A stretch of 64,000 nucleotides of DNA, taken from NCBI RefSeq assembly GCF_042688525.2, contig NZ_JBHWAB010000001.1, positions 868,001 to 932,000 on the forward strand, given 5' to 3'. The notes under the pieces were generated by a model that saw only the letters and a program-made list of their open reading frames with translations, was not told where the DNA came from and did no database searches. The position numbers and the translations under genes are program-made. The stretch is from Haloimpatiens sp042688525 (lineage in GTDB: Bacteria > Bacillota > Clostridia > Clostridiales > Clostridiaceae). Below, piece after piece: positions 31,074 to 39,634 of this stretch (positions within the stretch are counted from its first letter, which is position 1; every line of letters begins with the position of its first letter).

Positions 31074-33545
31074 ATGTTATTTGGCAAAAAACAAAAGGGA
31101 AATCAAACAATAAGTACGAGTAAAATAAAAAAAATAGAGTATAAAGATGCTGAAAACAACATAAAAAATAATAAGATAAAAGTTAAACAAAAATATCAAA
31201 ATATTATAACAAAAAAAGTTCATATACAAGCTGAAGATGCGTTGGATGTTACTGAAAAATTAATAGATTCAGTAGAAGAAATAAATATTCAAATAGATAA
31301 CAATAATGATAATATAAATAGAACAGTTGATGTTGCATCTGAAGTAGGAGCTTTTTCTGAAGAAGTAAATGCTAGTGTAGATGAAACTTTGAAAGTTGTT
31401 CAAGATATGATGGGTAGAGCAGAAATAGGACAAGAATCAGTTAATAATTTAATTGAAAGTATAAAGAATGTACAACAAACTGTAGCAAATATGCAGTCAG
31501 TATTAATGCATTTATCAGAGAAATCTAATAAAATAAAAGTTATTGTAGATACTATAAAAGGAATTGCTAAAACTACACATTTATTATCATTAAATGCTAA
31601 TATAGAAGCTGCTAGAGCTGGAGATGCAGGAAAAGGTTTTGCAGTAGTAGCAGGTGAAGTTAAAAAGTTAGCAGAAAGTAGTTCATTATCAGCAGATGAA
31701 ATTGACAAGATAATATTAGAAATTGTTGAAGTAACAGAAAAAACTCTTCAAATCATACAAGAAGGGATAGACAAAGTAATAAAAAGTACTGAGATGGCAG
31801 AGGAAAGCAGAAAGACAATAAGTAATTTAATGCAATCGGTGGATAAAACAAAAAAAATATCAGAGCAAATTGGAAATGCTGTAAGAGAGCAAGCGGATAA
31901 AAATCAATACATGATTTCAGTAATAGATAATATGGTAGAAGACAGTGAAAGAGTAAAAGCAGTTAATGAGAATATATCTGTTAATGTAGAAATGCAAAAA
32001 GCAGCATTAAATACTTTAAAAGGTACCATTAATAATTTGAGTGAATTATCAGAGTATGATAGAGAAGATTGCACAAATATCAAAGATAGTTTTAATATAT
32101 ATTTCAATAAAATAAAATCTTTTGATCCAGCTATGTCTACAGATGTAAATACTACTCAAGTATTAAATTTAACTAACGTAACACTAGTTCAATTTGGAAT
32201 AGGCACAGAAGTAATAAGTGCTTTAGCTAAGAATTGGCATCTAGAAAATGATAATGTTACATGGAATTTTTATTTAAGTAAAGGATTAAAATTTCATAAT
32301 GGCAGAAATATAACAGCATATGATGTGAAATTTTCTTTTGAAAGATTGCTAAGTAAACAGTTGAATTCTCCTAATAGATGGTTGCTATCGGCGGTTAAAG
32401 GTGGACAAGAATATTATGAAGGTAAAACATCACAGATAGAAGGAATAATTGTGGAAAATGACCATAATTTTAAAATAGTATTGCAATATCCATATTCTTC
32501 TTTTATAAATAATTTAGCTCATGTAGCTTGTTCTATTTTACCTAAAGAAGAAGTAAATAGTATAGAAAATAACCCAGTAGGAGCTGGTCCATATAAAGTA
32601 GTGGAAATTAGTAATGAGAAAGATTCAATTAAACTAGAAAAATTTAAAGAGTATAAGTTAGGAGAGGCATTAATAGATGAAATAAATATATCACATAAAG
32701 TAGATGATTTAACAGGTGAGTTTTTGAAAGAAAATTTGGATTATATTACAGTTACTCCTAGTAATATTAATAAAATAAAACAAGAAGGATATGATGTGAA
32801 ATATACAGAATGTTTAGGAACTAGATTGATAACATTTAATTTTCAAAGTAAAAATCCTTTGATAGAAAATAAAAAAGTAAGACAAGCCATAAATTATTGT
32901 GTGGATAAAGATAGAATAATAAAGGAAGCGTTTGGAGGGCTAGAGGTAAAAGCAAATGAAACATTACCTACGAGTATTATAAATGATAATAGGATAAAAG
33001 GATACACTAGGGATGTAAATAGGGCAAAACAGTTAATGCGTGAAAGTGGAATTACTTCTGGACAACTTTTATTAGCAGTTTCTAAAAATGATGCAGGCAA
33101 AGGTACTCAGCATAAAATAATTGCTGATATATTAAAAGAAAACTTAAAACAAATAGGATTGAATTTAAAAACTACAGAAGTAGAAAGTGGATCATATTAT
33201 GATATGAATAATGTCAATAAAGTTGATATGATAGTATATGGATGGATGGGTGACTCAGGAACAGCAGATAACTTTATAGAACCTTTAGTAGATATAAATA
33301 ATGCAGCAAACAGAAATAGGTATAATAATCCTAAAGTCATGGAGTTATTAAATGAAGCTAAGAAAATAAGGAATCCATATAAATACAGAGAGATGATATA
33401 TAAAATTGAGAGTACTATAACAGATGATGCACCATACATATTTTTATCTCATATATGTGTTGCCTACGCATGTGGAAAAAATGTAAAAGGCCTAAAATTA
33501 CATCCTTTAAATATAATTAAATTGGAAGATGTTTGGAAAGAATAG
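31074..33545 (+). CDS. Cytoplasmic chemoreceptor signalling domain fused to a family 5 solute-binding domain
   Basis: An 823-residue two-part protein. Residues ~50-335 form the long antiparallel coiled coil of a methyl-accepting chemotaxis protein, with the conserved tip near 160-200 (THLLSLNANIEAARAGDAGK, GFAVVAGEVKKLAESS) that contacts CheA and CheW. Residues ~340-823 form an OppA/DppA-like family 5 solute-binding domain: FDPAMSTDVNTTQVLNL, the family motif region NWHLENDNVTWNFYLSKGLK, FHNGRNITAYDVKFSFERLL, and NPVGAGPYKV. No signal peptide or membrane helix is present at the start or between domains, so the binding domain should sit in the cytosol. It probably lets the chemotaxis array sense an internal peptide-like or other ligand; that role is inference. 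Ribosome site GGAGGGG is 7-8 bases upstream of the ATG. No chemotaxis or transport genes are adjacent. Confidence 0.88.
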   Translation: MLFGKKQKGNQTISTSKIKKIEYKDAENNIKNNKIKVKQKYQNIITKKVHIQAEDALDVTEKLIDSVEEINIQIDNNNDNINRTVDVASEVGAFSEEVNASVDETLKVVQDMMGRAEIGQESVNNLIESIKNVQQTVANMQSVLMHLSEKSNKIKVIVDTIKGIAKTTHLLSLNANIEAARAGDAGKGFAVVAGEVKKLAESSSLSADEIDKIILEIVEVTEKTLQIIQEGIDKVIKSTEMAEESRKTISNLMQSVDKTKKISEQIGNAVREQADKNQYMISVIDNMVEDSERVKAVNENISVNVEMQKAALNTLKGTINNLSELSEYDREDCTNIKDSFNIYFNKIKSFDPAMSTDVNTTQVLNLTNVTLVQFGIGTEVISALAKNWHLENDNVTWNFYLSKGLKFHNGRNITAYDVKFSFERLLSKQLNSPNRWLLSAVKGGQEYYEGKTSQIEGIIVENDHNFKIVLQYPYSSFINNLAHVACSILPKEEVNSIENNPVGAGPYKVVEISNEKDSIKLEKFKEYKLGEALIDEINISHKVDDLTGEFLKENLDYITVTPSNINKIKQEGYDVKYTECLGTRLITFNFQSKNPLIENKKVRQAINYCVDKDRIIKEAFGGLEVKANETLPTSIINDNRIKGYTRDVNRAKQLMRESGITSGQLLLAVSKNDAGKGTQHKIIADILKENLKQIGLNLKTTEVESGSYYDMNNVNKVDMIVYGWMGDSGTADNFIEPLVDINNAANRNRYNNPKVMELLNEAKKIRNPYKYREMIYKIESTITDDAPYIFLSHICVAYACGKNVKGLKLHPLNIIKLEDVWKE

Positions 33546-33555
33546 TTAGTAATTT

Positions 33556-33600
33556 AACTCAACTTTTGCAGGTGAAAAATAACCGCTGCGAAAGTTGAAT
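33556..33600 (+). repeat. Minimal PAL-A element (45 bp)
   Basis: AACTCAACTTTTGCAG then a short left-arm piece ending CCGCTGCG, which passes straight into the right end CTGCGAAAGTTGAAT. The whole interior is gone, with CTGCG at the join, as expected from deletion between two CTGCG repeats. Confidence 0.85.
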
Positions 33601-33625
33601 TAATATTTTTTGTAATATAAAAATT

Positions 33626-34519
33626 TTATTTTGAAGTTTTCACCTTTAAGTTGTTTCCATCACTAGATATAAGTATGTCTCCATTTAAATCAGTTCTATA
33701 TATTTTACAGTTAAATCCTTTTAATTTAGAGAGTGTTTCTTTATGGGGATGTCCGTATTTGTTATTTTTTCCACAGGAGATAACTGCTATTTTAGGATTG
33801 ACATTTTTTAAAAAATCTATTGAGGTTGAGGAAACACTACCATGATGACCAACCTTTAATACATCTGCAGAAATATCATAATTTTCAGACAAAACTTCCT
33901 GTTCACTTAAAGCTTCTGCATCACCAGTAAATATAAAGTTTTTATTTTTATAGGCTAATTTCATTATCGGAGAATAGTTATTAGTATCTTCATACTTAGA
34001 ATTATTAGGGGAGAGCATTTCACAAATAGTATTTTTACCTAAATTTAATGATACCCCAGCTTTAGCTACATGTATTTTAAGTTTCTTTTTTCTTAACGAA
34101 GAAATCATTTTTTTATAGGTTTTTGTAGAACTTATTTTTTTAGGCGCATAAAAGGCTTCAATACAAAAATTATCAATTACATAACTAGCTCCCCCTATAT
34201 GATCTTCATGAGGATGTGTTGTTATAAAATAGTGGATTTTTTTTATGTCTTGATTTTTTAAATAAGATATAATTTTTGAATGATTCTGTGCAGGTCCAGC
34301 ATCAATTAGCATATTTTTGTTATTTATTTGAACAAGTATGCAATCTCCTTGACCTACGTCAATGTAATGAATTTTTAGTATATTTGGATTCTGAACTTGG
34401 GGATTATCTTTAGATTTTTGTGATAGATTTTGTGAAGTTTGTGTTGAACATCCAAAAAAGGTTAATGTTATGACTATGAGTATTGTAAAAAATTTAATAA
34501 AACTTTTTTTGAAATTCAT
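33626..34519 (-). CDS. Secreted metallo-beta-lactamase-fold lipoprotein (ComEC/Rec2 C-terminal type)
   Basis: Lipoprotein with signal peptide and lipobox FFGC (Cys24), then a Ser/Asn/Gln linker and a metallo-beta-lactamase fold resembling the extracellular hydrolase domain of ComEC: LKIHYIDVGQGDCILVQ, the metal motif HPHEDHIGG at 102-110, IFTGDAEALSE, and VGHHGSVSSTSIDFL. These outside-facing domains are suspected nucleases. At 297 residues this is the stand-alone form with no membrane channel. No competence genes lie nearby. The ATG has GGGAGG upstream. It converges on the chemoreceptor gene, with a 45-bp PAL remnant in the 80-base gap. Assignment as a nuclease is inferred from the family, not shown. 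Confidence 0.85.
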   Translation of the reverse strand: MNFKKSFIKFFTILIVITLTFFGCSTQTSQNLSQKSKDNPQVQNPNILKIHYIDVGQGDCILVQINNKNMLIDAGPAQNHSKIISYLKNQDIKKIHYFITTHPHEDHIGGASYVIDNFCIEAFYAPKKISSTKTYKKMISSLRKKKLKIHVAKAGVSLNLGKNTICEMLSPNNSKYEDTNNYSPIMKLAYKNKNFIFTGDAEALSEQEVLSENYDISADVLKVGHHGSVSSTSIDFLKNVNPKIAVISCGKNNKYGHPHKETLSKLKGFNCKIYRTDLNGDILISSDGNNLKVKTSK

Positions 34520-34736
34520 AGAATACCTCCCAAAAAGATAAAATCATCAACTATAATTTTAGCATTTTATTCCATATTGTAAAGCATTAACAATATTTTA
34601 ATGCCAAATTTGTTAGTATGAGATCAATAATAGGGAGAAAACTTGAAAATAAAAATGTGCATTAGTATAATAATTTATGTTGAATAGTTAGTAGGGGTTC
34701 TAAAACATTATTACTTTGTAAAGGTAGGTATGTGAT

Positions 34737-35453
34737 ATGAAAACATTTTTTAAGATTTTAGCTTTTATAATATATATGATAGGAGCAATGTTTAAAACTA
34801 TTAAATTAAAGTTATTAAAAAAGTATTCATCAAAAGAAAAGTACACTAAGTATTTAAATACGTCTGTTTATAAATGGGCAAATGCTATTGTAAAAATAGT
34901 GGGAATAAATTTAGAAGTAGTAGGTAAAGAAAATATTCCTAATGAGGCATGCTTATTTGTATCAAATCATCAAAGTAATTTAGATGTACCATGTTTAATA
35001 GCAGGTTTAAATAAGCCCTTTGGTTTTATAGCTAAAAAAGAGCTTGTTAAGGCACCGATAATAAAAACTTGGATGCAAGAGATTAAATGTGTTTTTATTG
35101 ATAGAAAAAATGTTAGAGAGTCATTAAAAGCAATTTTAAAAGGTGCAGAAAATTTAAATAATGGACACAATATGGTTATATTTCCAGAAGGAACAAGAAG
35201 TAAAAGTAGTAAACTAGGTGAGTTTAAAAAGGGAAGTATGAAATTAGCTACTAAGGCTAAGGTTAAAGTAGTTCCAATAACTATTGATGGAACATATAAG
35301 GGTTTTGAAGGAAATGAAGGTTTTCAATTTAAATCTGCAAATGTTAAGATTATTGTACATCAACCAATTGAAGTAAAAGGATTGGATAGAGAAGAAAAAA
35401 ATGAGTTAGCGGAAAAAGTCAAAGAAATTATTGCATCTGGACTTCATCAATAA
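34737..35453 (+). CDS. plsC: 1-acyl-sn-glycerol-3-phosphate acyltransferase
   Basis: Adds the second acyl chain to lysophosphatidic acid to give phosphatidic acid, the stem of membrane phospholipids; works at the inner face of the membrane. An N-terminal hydrophobic segment (residues ~3-20) is followed by the acyltransferase motifs: NHQSNLDVP (motif I, His-x4-Asp) near 79, the region KKELVKAPIIKTWMQ, VFIDRKN (motif II), and FPEGTRSK (motif III) near 151, then VVPITIDGTYK (motif IV). Length 238, normal. The ATG is preceded by a modest GTAGGT site. Single-gene unit facing a PAL element and the convergent gapN. Confidence 0.94.
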   Translation: MKTFFKILAFIIYMIGAMFKTIKLKLLKKYSSKEKYTKYLNTSVYKWANAIVKIVGINLEVVGKENIPNEACLFVSNHQSNLDVPCLIAGLNKPFGFIAKKELVKAPIIKTWMQEIKCVFIDRKNVRESLKAILKGAENLNNGHNMVIFPEGTRSKSSKLGEFKKGSMKLATKAKVKVVPITIDGTYKGFEGNEGFQFKSANVKIIVHQPIEVKGLDREEKNELAEKVKEIIASGLHQ

Positions 35454-35474
35454 AGGCAGTTGATAGTGGATAGT

Positions 35475-35722
35475 ACAGGTAAAAAATAGCCGCTACGGGA
35501 AATGATATCTTGCTTAGAAACCCTTCACTTCAGTAACAAGTTCTAAGCTTTACTCATATTGAAAAAAGATTTTTTAATTAATATTCCGTAGGAATCAGTA
35601 ATTAAAAAATAACTTTTTTCAAATTCGTAAAGCTAAGAACTTGTAAACTTTGTTCAAATGTTTCTTACGCAATATATCATTTCCCTTCGCTAAGCAGTAT
35701 TTTTTTACTGCGAAAGTTGAGT
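35475..35722 (+). repeat. PAL-A element, left end truncated
   Basis: Canonical middle and tip and an intact right end (TTTACTGCGAAAGTTGAG), but the left terminal bases before ACAGGT are replaced by the dispersed word AGTTGATAGTGGATAG. Fills the plsC-gapN gap. Confidence 0.85.
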
Positions 35723-35794
35723 TTTTAATTATTAATTGTTACTAAAATGTTGTTCAAAGATTCCTATTATTATATAATTTTTATTTATGAACAC

Positions 35795-37252
35795 TTAGTT
35801 ATTGGATAAATTTAAAATTACAGCTTTTCTACTTGTCATGGCATCTATACTGTATCTTATTCCTTGAGTTCCCATTCCAGAAGCTTTTACACCGCTAAAA
35901 GGAAAATGGTCAGGACCGCGTTCAGGTTGATTATTAACTTGTACTGTTCCCACTTGTAATTTATCAGCAACTAAAAATGCATTATTTATATCTTTTGTAA
36001 ATACGGAAGATTGTAGTCCATATTCAGATGCATTTGCTATATTTATAGCTTCGTTTAGATCATTAACTCTAATGATAGGAAGTACTGGTCCAAAAGGTTC
36101 TTCCCATGCAATTCTCATATTGGTATTTACATTATCTAATAAAGTAGGATACAATAAATTATCTGTTCTTTTATTTCCTATTATTAGCTTTGCACCTTTA
36201 TTTAAAGCATCGTCAATAAGTTGTTGAACATAATCAGCATTTTTACTGTTTATAAGTGGAATTATATCGGCATCTTCAAAAGGGGAACCAACCTTAAGAT
36301 TATTGATTAAGGGATTCATTTTAGCTATTAATTCATCTGCTATAGAGTTAATTACAAGAACTCTTTTTACAGCAGTACATCTTTGACCAGAATAATTATA
36401 TGCTCCAGTAACTATATCTTTTGCAGCATCATCAAGATCTGCATCTTTAAGTACAATTGCAGCGTCTTTACCACCAAGTTCCATCATCATTGGAACCATA
36501 CCAGCGATTTTGGCTATATGAGTACCAACTTTAGTACTTCCTGTAAAGTTAATAAAATTTATGTCGGGATGCGTTACTATATAGTCCCCTATTTCTGAAC
36601 TTTTACCTGTTACTGTGTTTAATACACCCTTAGGTATACCTGCGGCATTAAATATTTCAGCTAAATATAGTCCACTTATTGCACCTTGAGTAGCAGGTTT
36701 AAATAATACACTATTTCCTGCAATAAGTGCAGGAGCTATTTTGGAAGTGGAAAGGTTAATGGGATAATTAAAAGGTGATATAGCTAATACAATACCAATT
36801 GGTATTTTAGTAACAAGAGAAATTTTATTTTTACTAAACCCAGGAAAATTTTCTCCACCTATGGTTTCTCCTTTTAAGTGTTTACCCTCATCTGCAGTAA
36901 ATTTTATAAAATCAGCAGTTCGTTTTACTTCTGATATTGCTGAACTTTTGTTTTTACCAACTTCTAATTGAATTATATAGGAAATTTCATTTATATTTTT
37001 TTCTAAAAGAACTGCAGCTTTATGTAAGATTTCTGCTCTTTTATTCATAGGTGTCTGTGCCCAAGTTTTTTGAGCACATTGAGAATTTATTATAGTTTTA
37101 TCAATGTCCTCTTTATTCATAGATTGAATTTCTCCAACTAGACAGTTATTAGCAGGAGATTTTATTTGAATGGTATTTTTAGTAGTAGATTGTATCCAAT
37201 TACCATTATAGAGAGTTTTATATGTTTTGTTAGCGTGAATATTTTCAAACAA
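35795..37252 (-). CDS. gapN: NADP-dependent non-phosphorylating glyceraldehyde-3-phosphate dehydrogenase
   Basis: Oxidises glyceraldehyde-3-phosphate straight to 3-phosphoglycerate and yields NADPH, bypassing the ATP step of glycolysis; a common NADPH source in clostridia without an oxidative pentose pathway. The 485-residue aldehyde dehydrogenase has ISPFNYPINLSTSKIAPALI, FTGSTKVGTHIAK, the catalytic Glu in MMELGGKD, and the catalytic Cys292 in YNYSGQRCTAVKRVLV, a sequence typical of GapN rather than other aldehyde dehydrogenases. Starts at a TTG four bases after AAGGTGG. That ribosome site lies in the 3' half of a hairpin whose T-run includes the start codon, so initiation may be regulated. 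The gene upstream (37318) is on the same strand 65 bases away. Confidence 0.93.
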   Translation of the reverse strand: MFENIHANKTYKTLYNGNWIQSTTKNTIQIKSPANNCLVGEIQSMNKEDIDKTIINSQCAQKTWAQTPMNKRAEILHKAAVLLEKNINEISYIIQLEVGKNKSSAISEVKRTADFIKFTADEGKHLKGETIGGENFPGFSKNKISLVTKIPIGIVLAISPFNYPINLSTSKIAPALIAGNSVLFKPATQGAISGLYLAEIFNAAGIPKGVLNTVTGKSSEIGDYIVTHPDINFINFTGSTKVGTHIAKIAGMVPMMMELGGKDAAIVLKDADLDDAAKDIVTGAYNYSGQRCTAVKRVLVINSIADELIAKMNPLINNLKVGSPFEDADIIPLINSKNADYVQQLIDDALNKGAKLIIGNKRTDNLLYPTLLDNVNTNMRIAWEEPFGPVLPIIRVNDLNEAINIANASEYGLQSSVFTKDINNAFLVADKLQVGTVQVNNQPERGPDHFPFSGVKASGMGTQGIRYSIDAMTSRKAVILNLSNN

Positions 37253-37307
37253 AAAACCACCTTCTTGCTTTAGAAATTAATTCTAGTATTAGCTTAAAGG
37301 TAGTTTT
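37251..37307 (-). promoter_or_regulatory. Hairpin covering the gapN ribosome site
   Basis: On the minus strand AAAACTACCTT pairs with AAGGTGGTTTT (one G-U), with an inner TAGAA/TTCTA helix, and ends in TTTTTTG, where TTG is the gapN start. It could act as a terminator for the 37318 gene, as an occluding structure for gapN, or both. Confidence 0.5.
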
Positions 37308-37317
37308 ATATAAGTGT

Positions 37318-37635
37318 TTATTGTTGGTTGTTTGTAAGCATTTCTTGTAAAAGTGTTATTTTTACTTTAAATTCAGCATTTTCTTTTTTTAGGTATTTAA
37401 TTTCTGATTCAACTGCTTTATTTTGTAGTTTGTATTTATCTAAAGAAAGTAGTAAATTTTTGTTAGTGTTCACTTTTTCATTAATAATTGGTTCATACAT
37501 CTTTTCTATAGTTTTTTGCTTGTTGCAAAGAAAGTGACTTTTATCGTAAAATTTATGTGAGAGGGAATAAATGTTTGAAAATATTGTTTTTATATTAGAA
37601 TAATATTTTATTAGTATAGATTTTAAGTTATTCAA
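37318..37635 (-). CDS. Small coiled-coil protein, unknown
   Basis: 105 residues, no recognised family. The N-terminal half is basic and aromatic (KYYSNIKTIFSNIYSLSHKF), not clearly a membrane segment; residues ~50-105 form a charged coiled coil (KLQNKAVESEIKYLKKENAE). The start is a TTG with GAGGTGA six bases upstream; no better ATG exists. It lies 66 bases from a divergent gene that also encodes a coiled-coil protein. Length, ribosome site and codon use support a real gene; function cannot be given. Confidence 0.6.
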   Translation of the reverse strand: MNNLKSILIKYYSNIKTIFSNIYSLSHKFYDKSHFLCNKQKTIEKMYEPIINEKVNTNKNLLLSLDKYKLQNKAVESEIKYLKKENAEFKVKITLLQEMLTNNQQ

Positions 37636-37700
37636 AATATCACCTCAAGTATATTTTACTTAATATTTATATACAATTTCAAGAGTAGGAGTTCATTATT

Positions 37701-38159
37701 ATGAGTAAATTGAATTTTAAATTTATAACCAATATATATATAAAACGTATGGAAGAAAAAAAATGTACATTAGAAGAGTTAACAAATAAATATAAGAAAC
37801 ATATGGAGTTAGAGAAAAACAAATTAGAAGAAAATATAAATAAATTAAATAAGCTTCAAGATGAGAATAATATGCTTATAGAAAAATTTAAAATATTGAA
37901 GAATATATTAAGAAAAAAAGGTATTATTTTATATGCCAAGAATAATAATTATGAAATTGAAGAGTGGGAAAATCTTTATTTAGAAAAAAAAGGATATATA
38001 TATTTAATAAAGTCTAAAGAAGGTTATGTTGTAAAGGAATTAGATGCAGAAAGCAGTTATTTAATAGACAAATTATTGTTAGAATCAAATAACTATAGGA
38101 TATTAGTTATAAGAAAAGATCCAAATAAGATAAAAATGCAAATGCGTATAGGAATATAG
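37701..38159 (+). CDS. Coiled-coil protein, unknown
   Basis: 152 residues, no recognised family. Residues ~15-75 are a strongly charged coiled coil (EELTNKYKKHMELEKNKLEE). The last ~75 residues look like a small mixed alpha/beta unit (NNYEIEEWENLYLEKKGYIY, VVKELDAESSYLIDKLLLES). AGGAG lies about 10 bases before the ATG. Divergent from the 37318 gene with a shared 65-base promoter space, which suggests the two may be regulated together. The stop codon is followed within 20 bases by a PAL-C element. Confidence 0.6.
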   Translation: MSKLNFKFITNIYIKRMEEKKCTLEELTNKYKKHMELEKNKLEENINKLNKLQDENNMLIEKFKILKNILRKKGIILYAKNNNYEIEEWENLYLEKKGYIYLIKSKEGYVVKELDAESSYLIDKLLLESNNYRILVIRKDPNKIKMQMRIGI

Positions 38160-38174
38160 CCAATAAGTGTCTAG

Positions 38175-38387
38175 AGCCTGTGAAGTAAATACCTATATAG
38201 TGTTAGGAATCGTGTCACTTCAGTAACAAGTTCTAAGTCTTACTCATATTCAAAAGGAGATTTTCTTACAAATATTCCAGAGAAATTAATTATCAGAAAA
38301 TAGCTCTTTTGAAATTCGTAAGACTAAGAACTTGTAAACTTCGTTCCAATGATATCCTAAACACTATATAGATATTTACCACAGGCA
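38175..38387 (+). repeat. PAL-C element: PAL-A core inside different outer arms
   Basis: Outer arms CCTGTGAAGTAAATA..ACTATATAG-type sequence: CTATATAGTGTTAGGA on the left pairs with TCCTAAACACTATATAG on the right, and both are unrelated to PAL-A ends. The middle is the PAL-A core (CACTTCAGTAACAAGTTCTAAG .. CTAAGAACTTGTAAAC), with matched changes: TCTTAC / GTAAGA instead of CTTTAC / GTAAAG, and CAAAAG / CTTTTG at the next layer. Confidence 0.82.
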
Positions 38388-38418
38388 ATAAGTTTGGCAA
38401 TTTAAATGTTAATGAATA

Positions 38419-38635
38419 ATTCAACTTTTGCAGGTGAAAAATAGCCACTGCGGCAAATGATATCTTGCTTAGAAATCTTTTGTTTCAGTAACAAGTTCTA
38501 AGTTTTACTCATGTTGAAAAAATGACTTTTTTCAAATTCGTAAAGCTAAGAACTTGTAAACTTTGTTCAAATGTTTCTTACGCAAGATATCATTTCCCTT
38601 CGCTAAGCAGTATTTTTTTACTGCGAAAATTTAGT
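38419..38635 (+). repeat. PAL-A element lacking the innermost tip
   Basis: Outer arms ATTCAACTTTTGCAG / CTGCGAAAATTTAG and canonical middle, but the ~45-base tip with ATTCCGTAGGAAT is gone, leaving TTGAAAAAATGACTTTTTTCAA. Both junctions carry GAATAATT, as at 59590 and 59860. Confidence 0.85.
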
Positions 38636-38733
38636 GAATAATTAATAATCAAGGAAATTTTGCCTTAGAGCAAAATAACTAATATATAATTTAAGATTTT
38701 TGGTAAAACAAAAATCAACCTTAATTATTAATT
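38636..38733 (+). repeat. L insert
   Basis: AATTAATAATCAAGG / CCTTAATTATTAATT enclosing the hairpins TTTTGCCTTAGAGCAAAA and GATTTTTGGTAAAACAAAAA. It joins the preceding PAL-A element directly and runs to the end of the DUF2284 gene. Confidence 0.75.
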
Positions 38734-38735
38734 CT

Positions 38736-39329
38736 TTAAAGTAGTTTTTGTATTTTATTTATATCTAAATTATCTTTAGAAAGTATAGCTGATACTGATA
38801 AAGTATATTCTGGAAGTTTATCTTTAGTAAATTGTATTTCTTCATTTAATAAATTTTTTGTTATAGAGGATACTTCAAATCCTAGGCTTTCTAGAGAATA
38901 TCTTATATTTTCAGGGTGGAGACAAGGTTTATTTTCTAATCGAGTACATTTAGCACATTTATTACAACTTCCACCTAAAAGTATGGTTGTATTAGGAAAA
39001 AGTTGTTCTATATCAAACATTTTTTTATCAACATTCTTTCTTAATTGTAAATATATTTCGTAGGAAATTTGTTTATCTGATTTATTTTTAGTTTTTAAGT
39101 CATTTATTGTATCTTGTATGTCTTTGAAGTACAGTTTTGAACTAATTACATAAGCAAAGTTATAATTAGTGATGTAGTCCTTTTCATCAAAAGTATAGTT
39201 TGGACAACTCCAGTTTTTATTAAAATTTGGACAACTTGTACAGTATTTTCTAATAGTTTCAAGTTTAAAATACTTCATAAGATTATCTATTGAAGTTTTT
39301 GTGATTTTAAAAGTTATTGGTAAATTCAT
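38736..39329 (-). CDS. DUF2284 predicted metal-binding protein
   Basis: 197-residue cytoplasmic protein with Cys clusters typical of DUF2284: YCTSCPNFNKNWSCPNY near the N-terminus (residues ~30-45) and GGSCNKCAKCTRLENKPC near residue 120, followed by HPENIRYSLESLGF. The Cys spacing suggests bound iron-sulfur clusters or zinc. Function is unknown; family members in anaerobes are often near corrinoid or redox genes, but nothing of that kind is adjacent here. The ATG has GGGGGAA about 10 bases upstream. Bounded by PAL sequences on both sides, so probably a single-gene unit. Confidence 0.85.
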   Translation of the reverse strand: MNLPITFKITKTSIDNLMKYFKLETIRKYCTSCPNFNKNWSCPNYTFDEKDYITNYNFAYVISSKLYFKDIQDTINDLKTKNKSDKQISYEIYLQLRKNVDKKMFDIEQLFPNTTILLGGSCNKCAKCTRLENKPCLHPENIRYSLESLGFEVSSITKNLLNEEIQFTKDKLPEYTLSVSAILSKDNLDINKIQKLL

Positions 39330-39365
39330 ATGTTATTCCCCCATATTTTTAGTTAAATATTTGCA

Positions 39366-39572
39366 TTCAACTTTTTAAAGATAATTAATAGTTAATAATG
39401 AATAATTAATAATTAAGGAAATTTTGCCTTAGGGCAAAATAACTAATATATAATTTAAGATTTTTGCTAAAGCAAAAATTAACCTTAATTATTAAATTTT
39501 AATTATTAATTCTTAATTGATACTAAATGTTTCTTACGCTAGATAGTATTCTCTTATTACGAAAGTTAAGTT
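39366..39572 (+). repeat. PAL-A end pieces around an L insert
   Basis: Truncated left end TTCAACTTTTTAAAG, a complete L insert (TTTTGCC/GGGCAAAA and GATTTTTG/CAAAAATT hairpins in an AATTAATAATTAAGG stem), and a right end with ATGTTTCTTACGC and TTACGAAAGTTAAG. Lies in the divergent space between DUF2284 and the lysine riboswitch. Confidence 0.75.
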
Positions 39573-39634
39573 ATGCATAATTTTATTATACAACACAAAT
39601 TTTAAAATATATTAAAAGTTTTTTAACAAAATAC

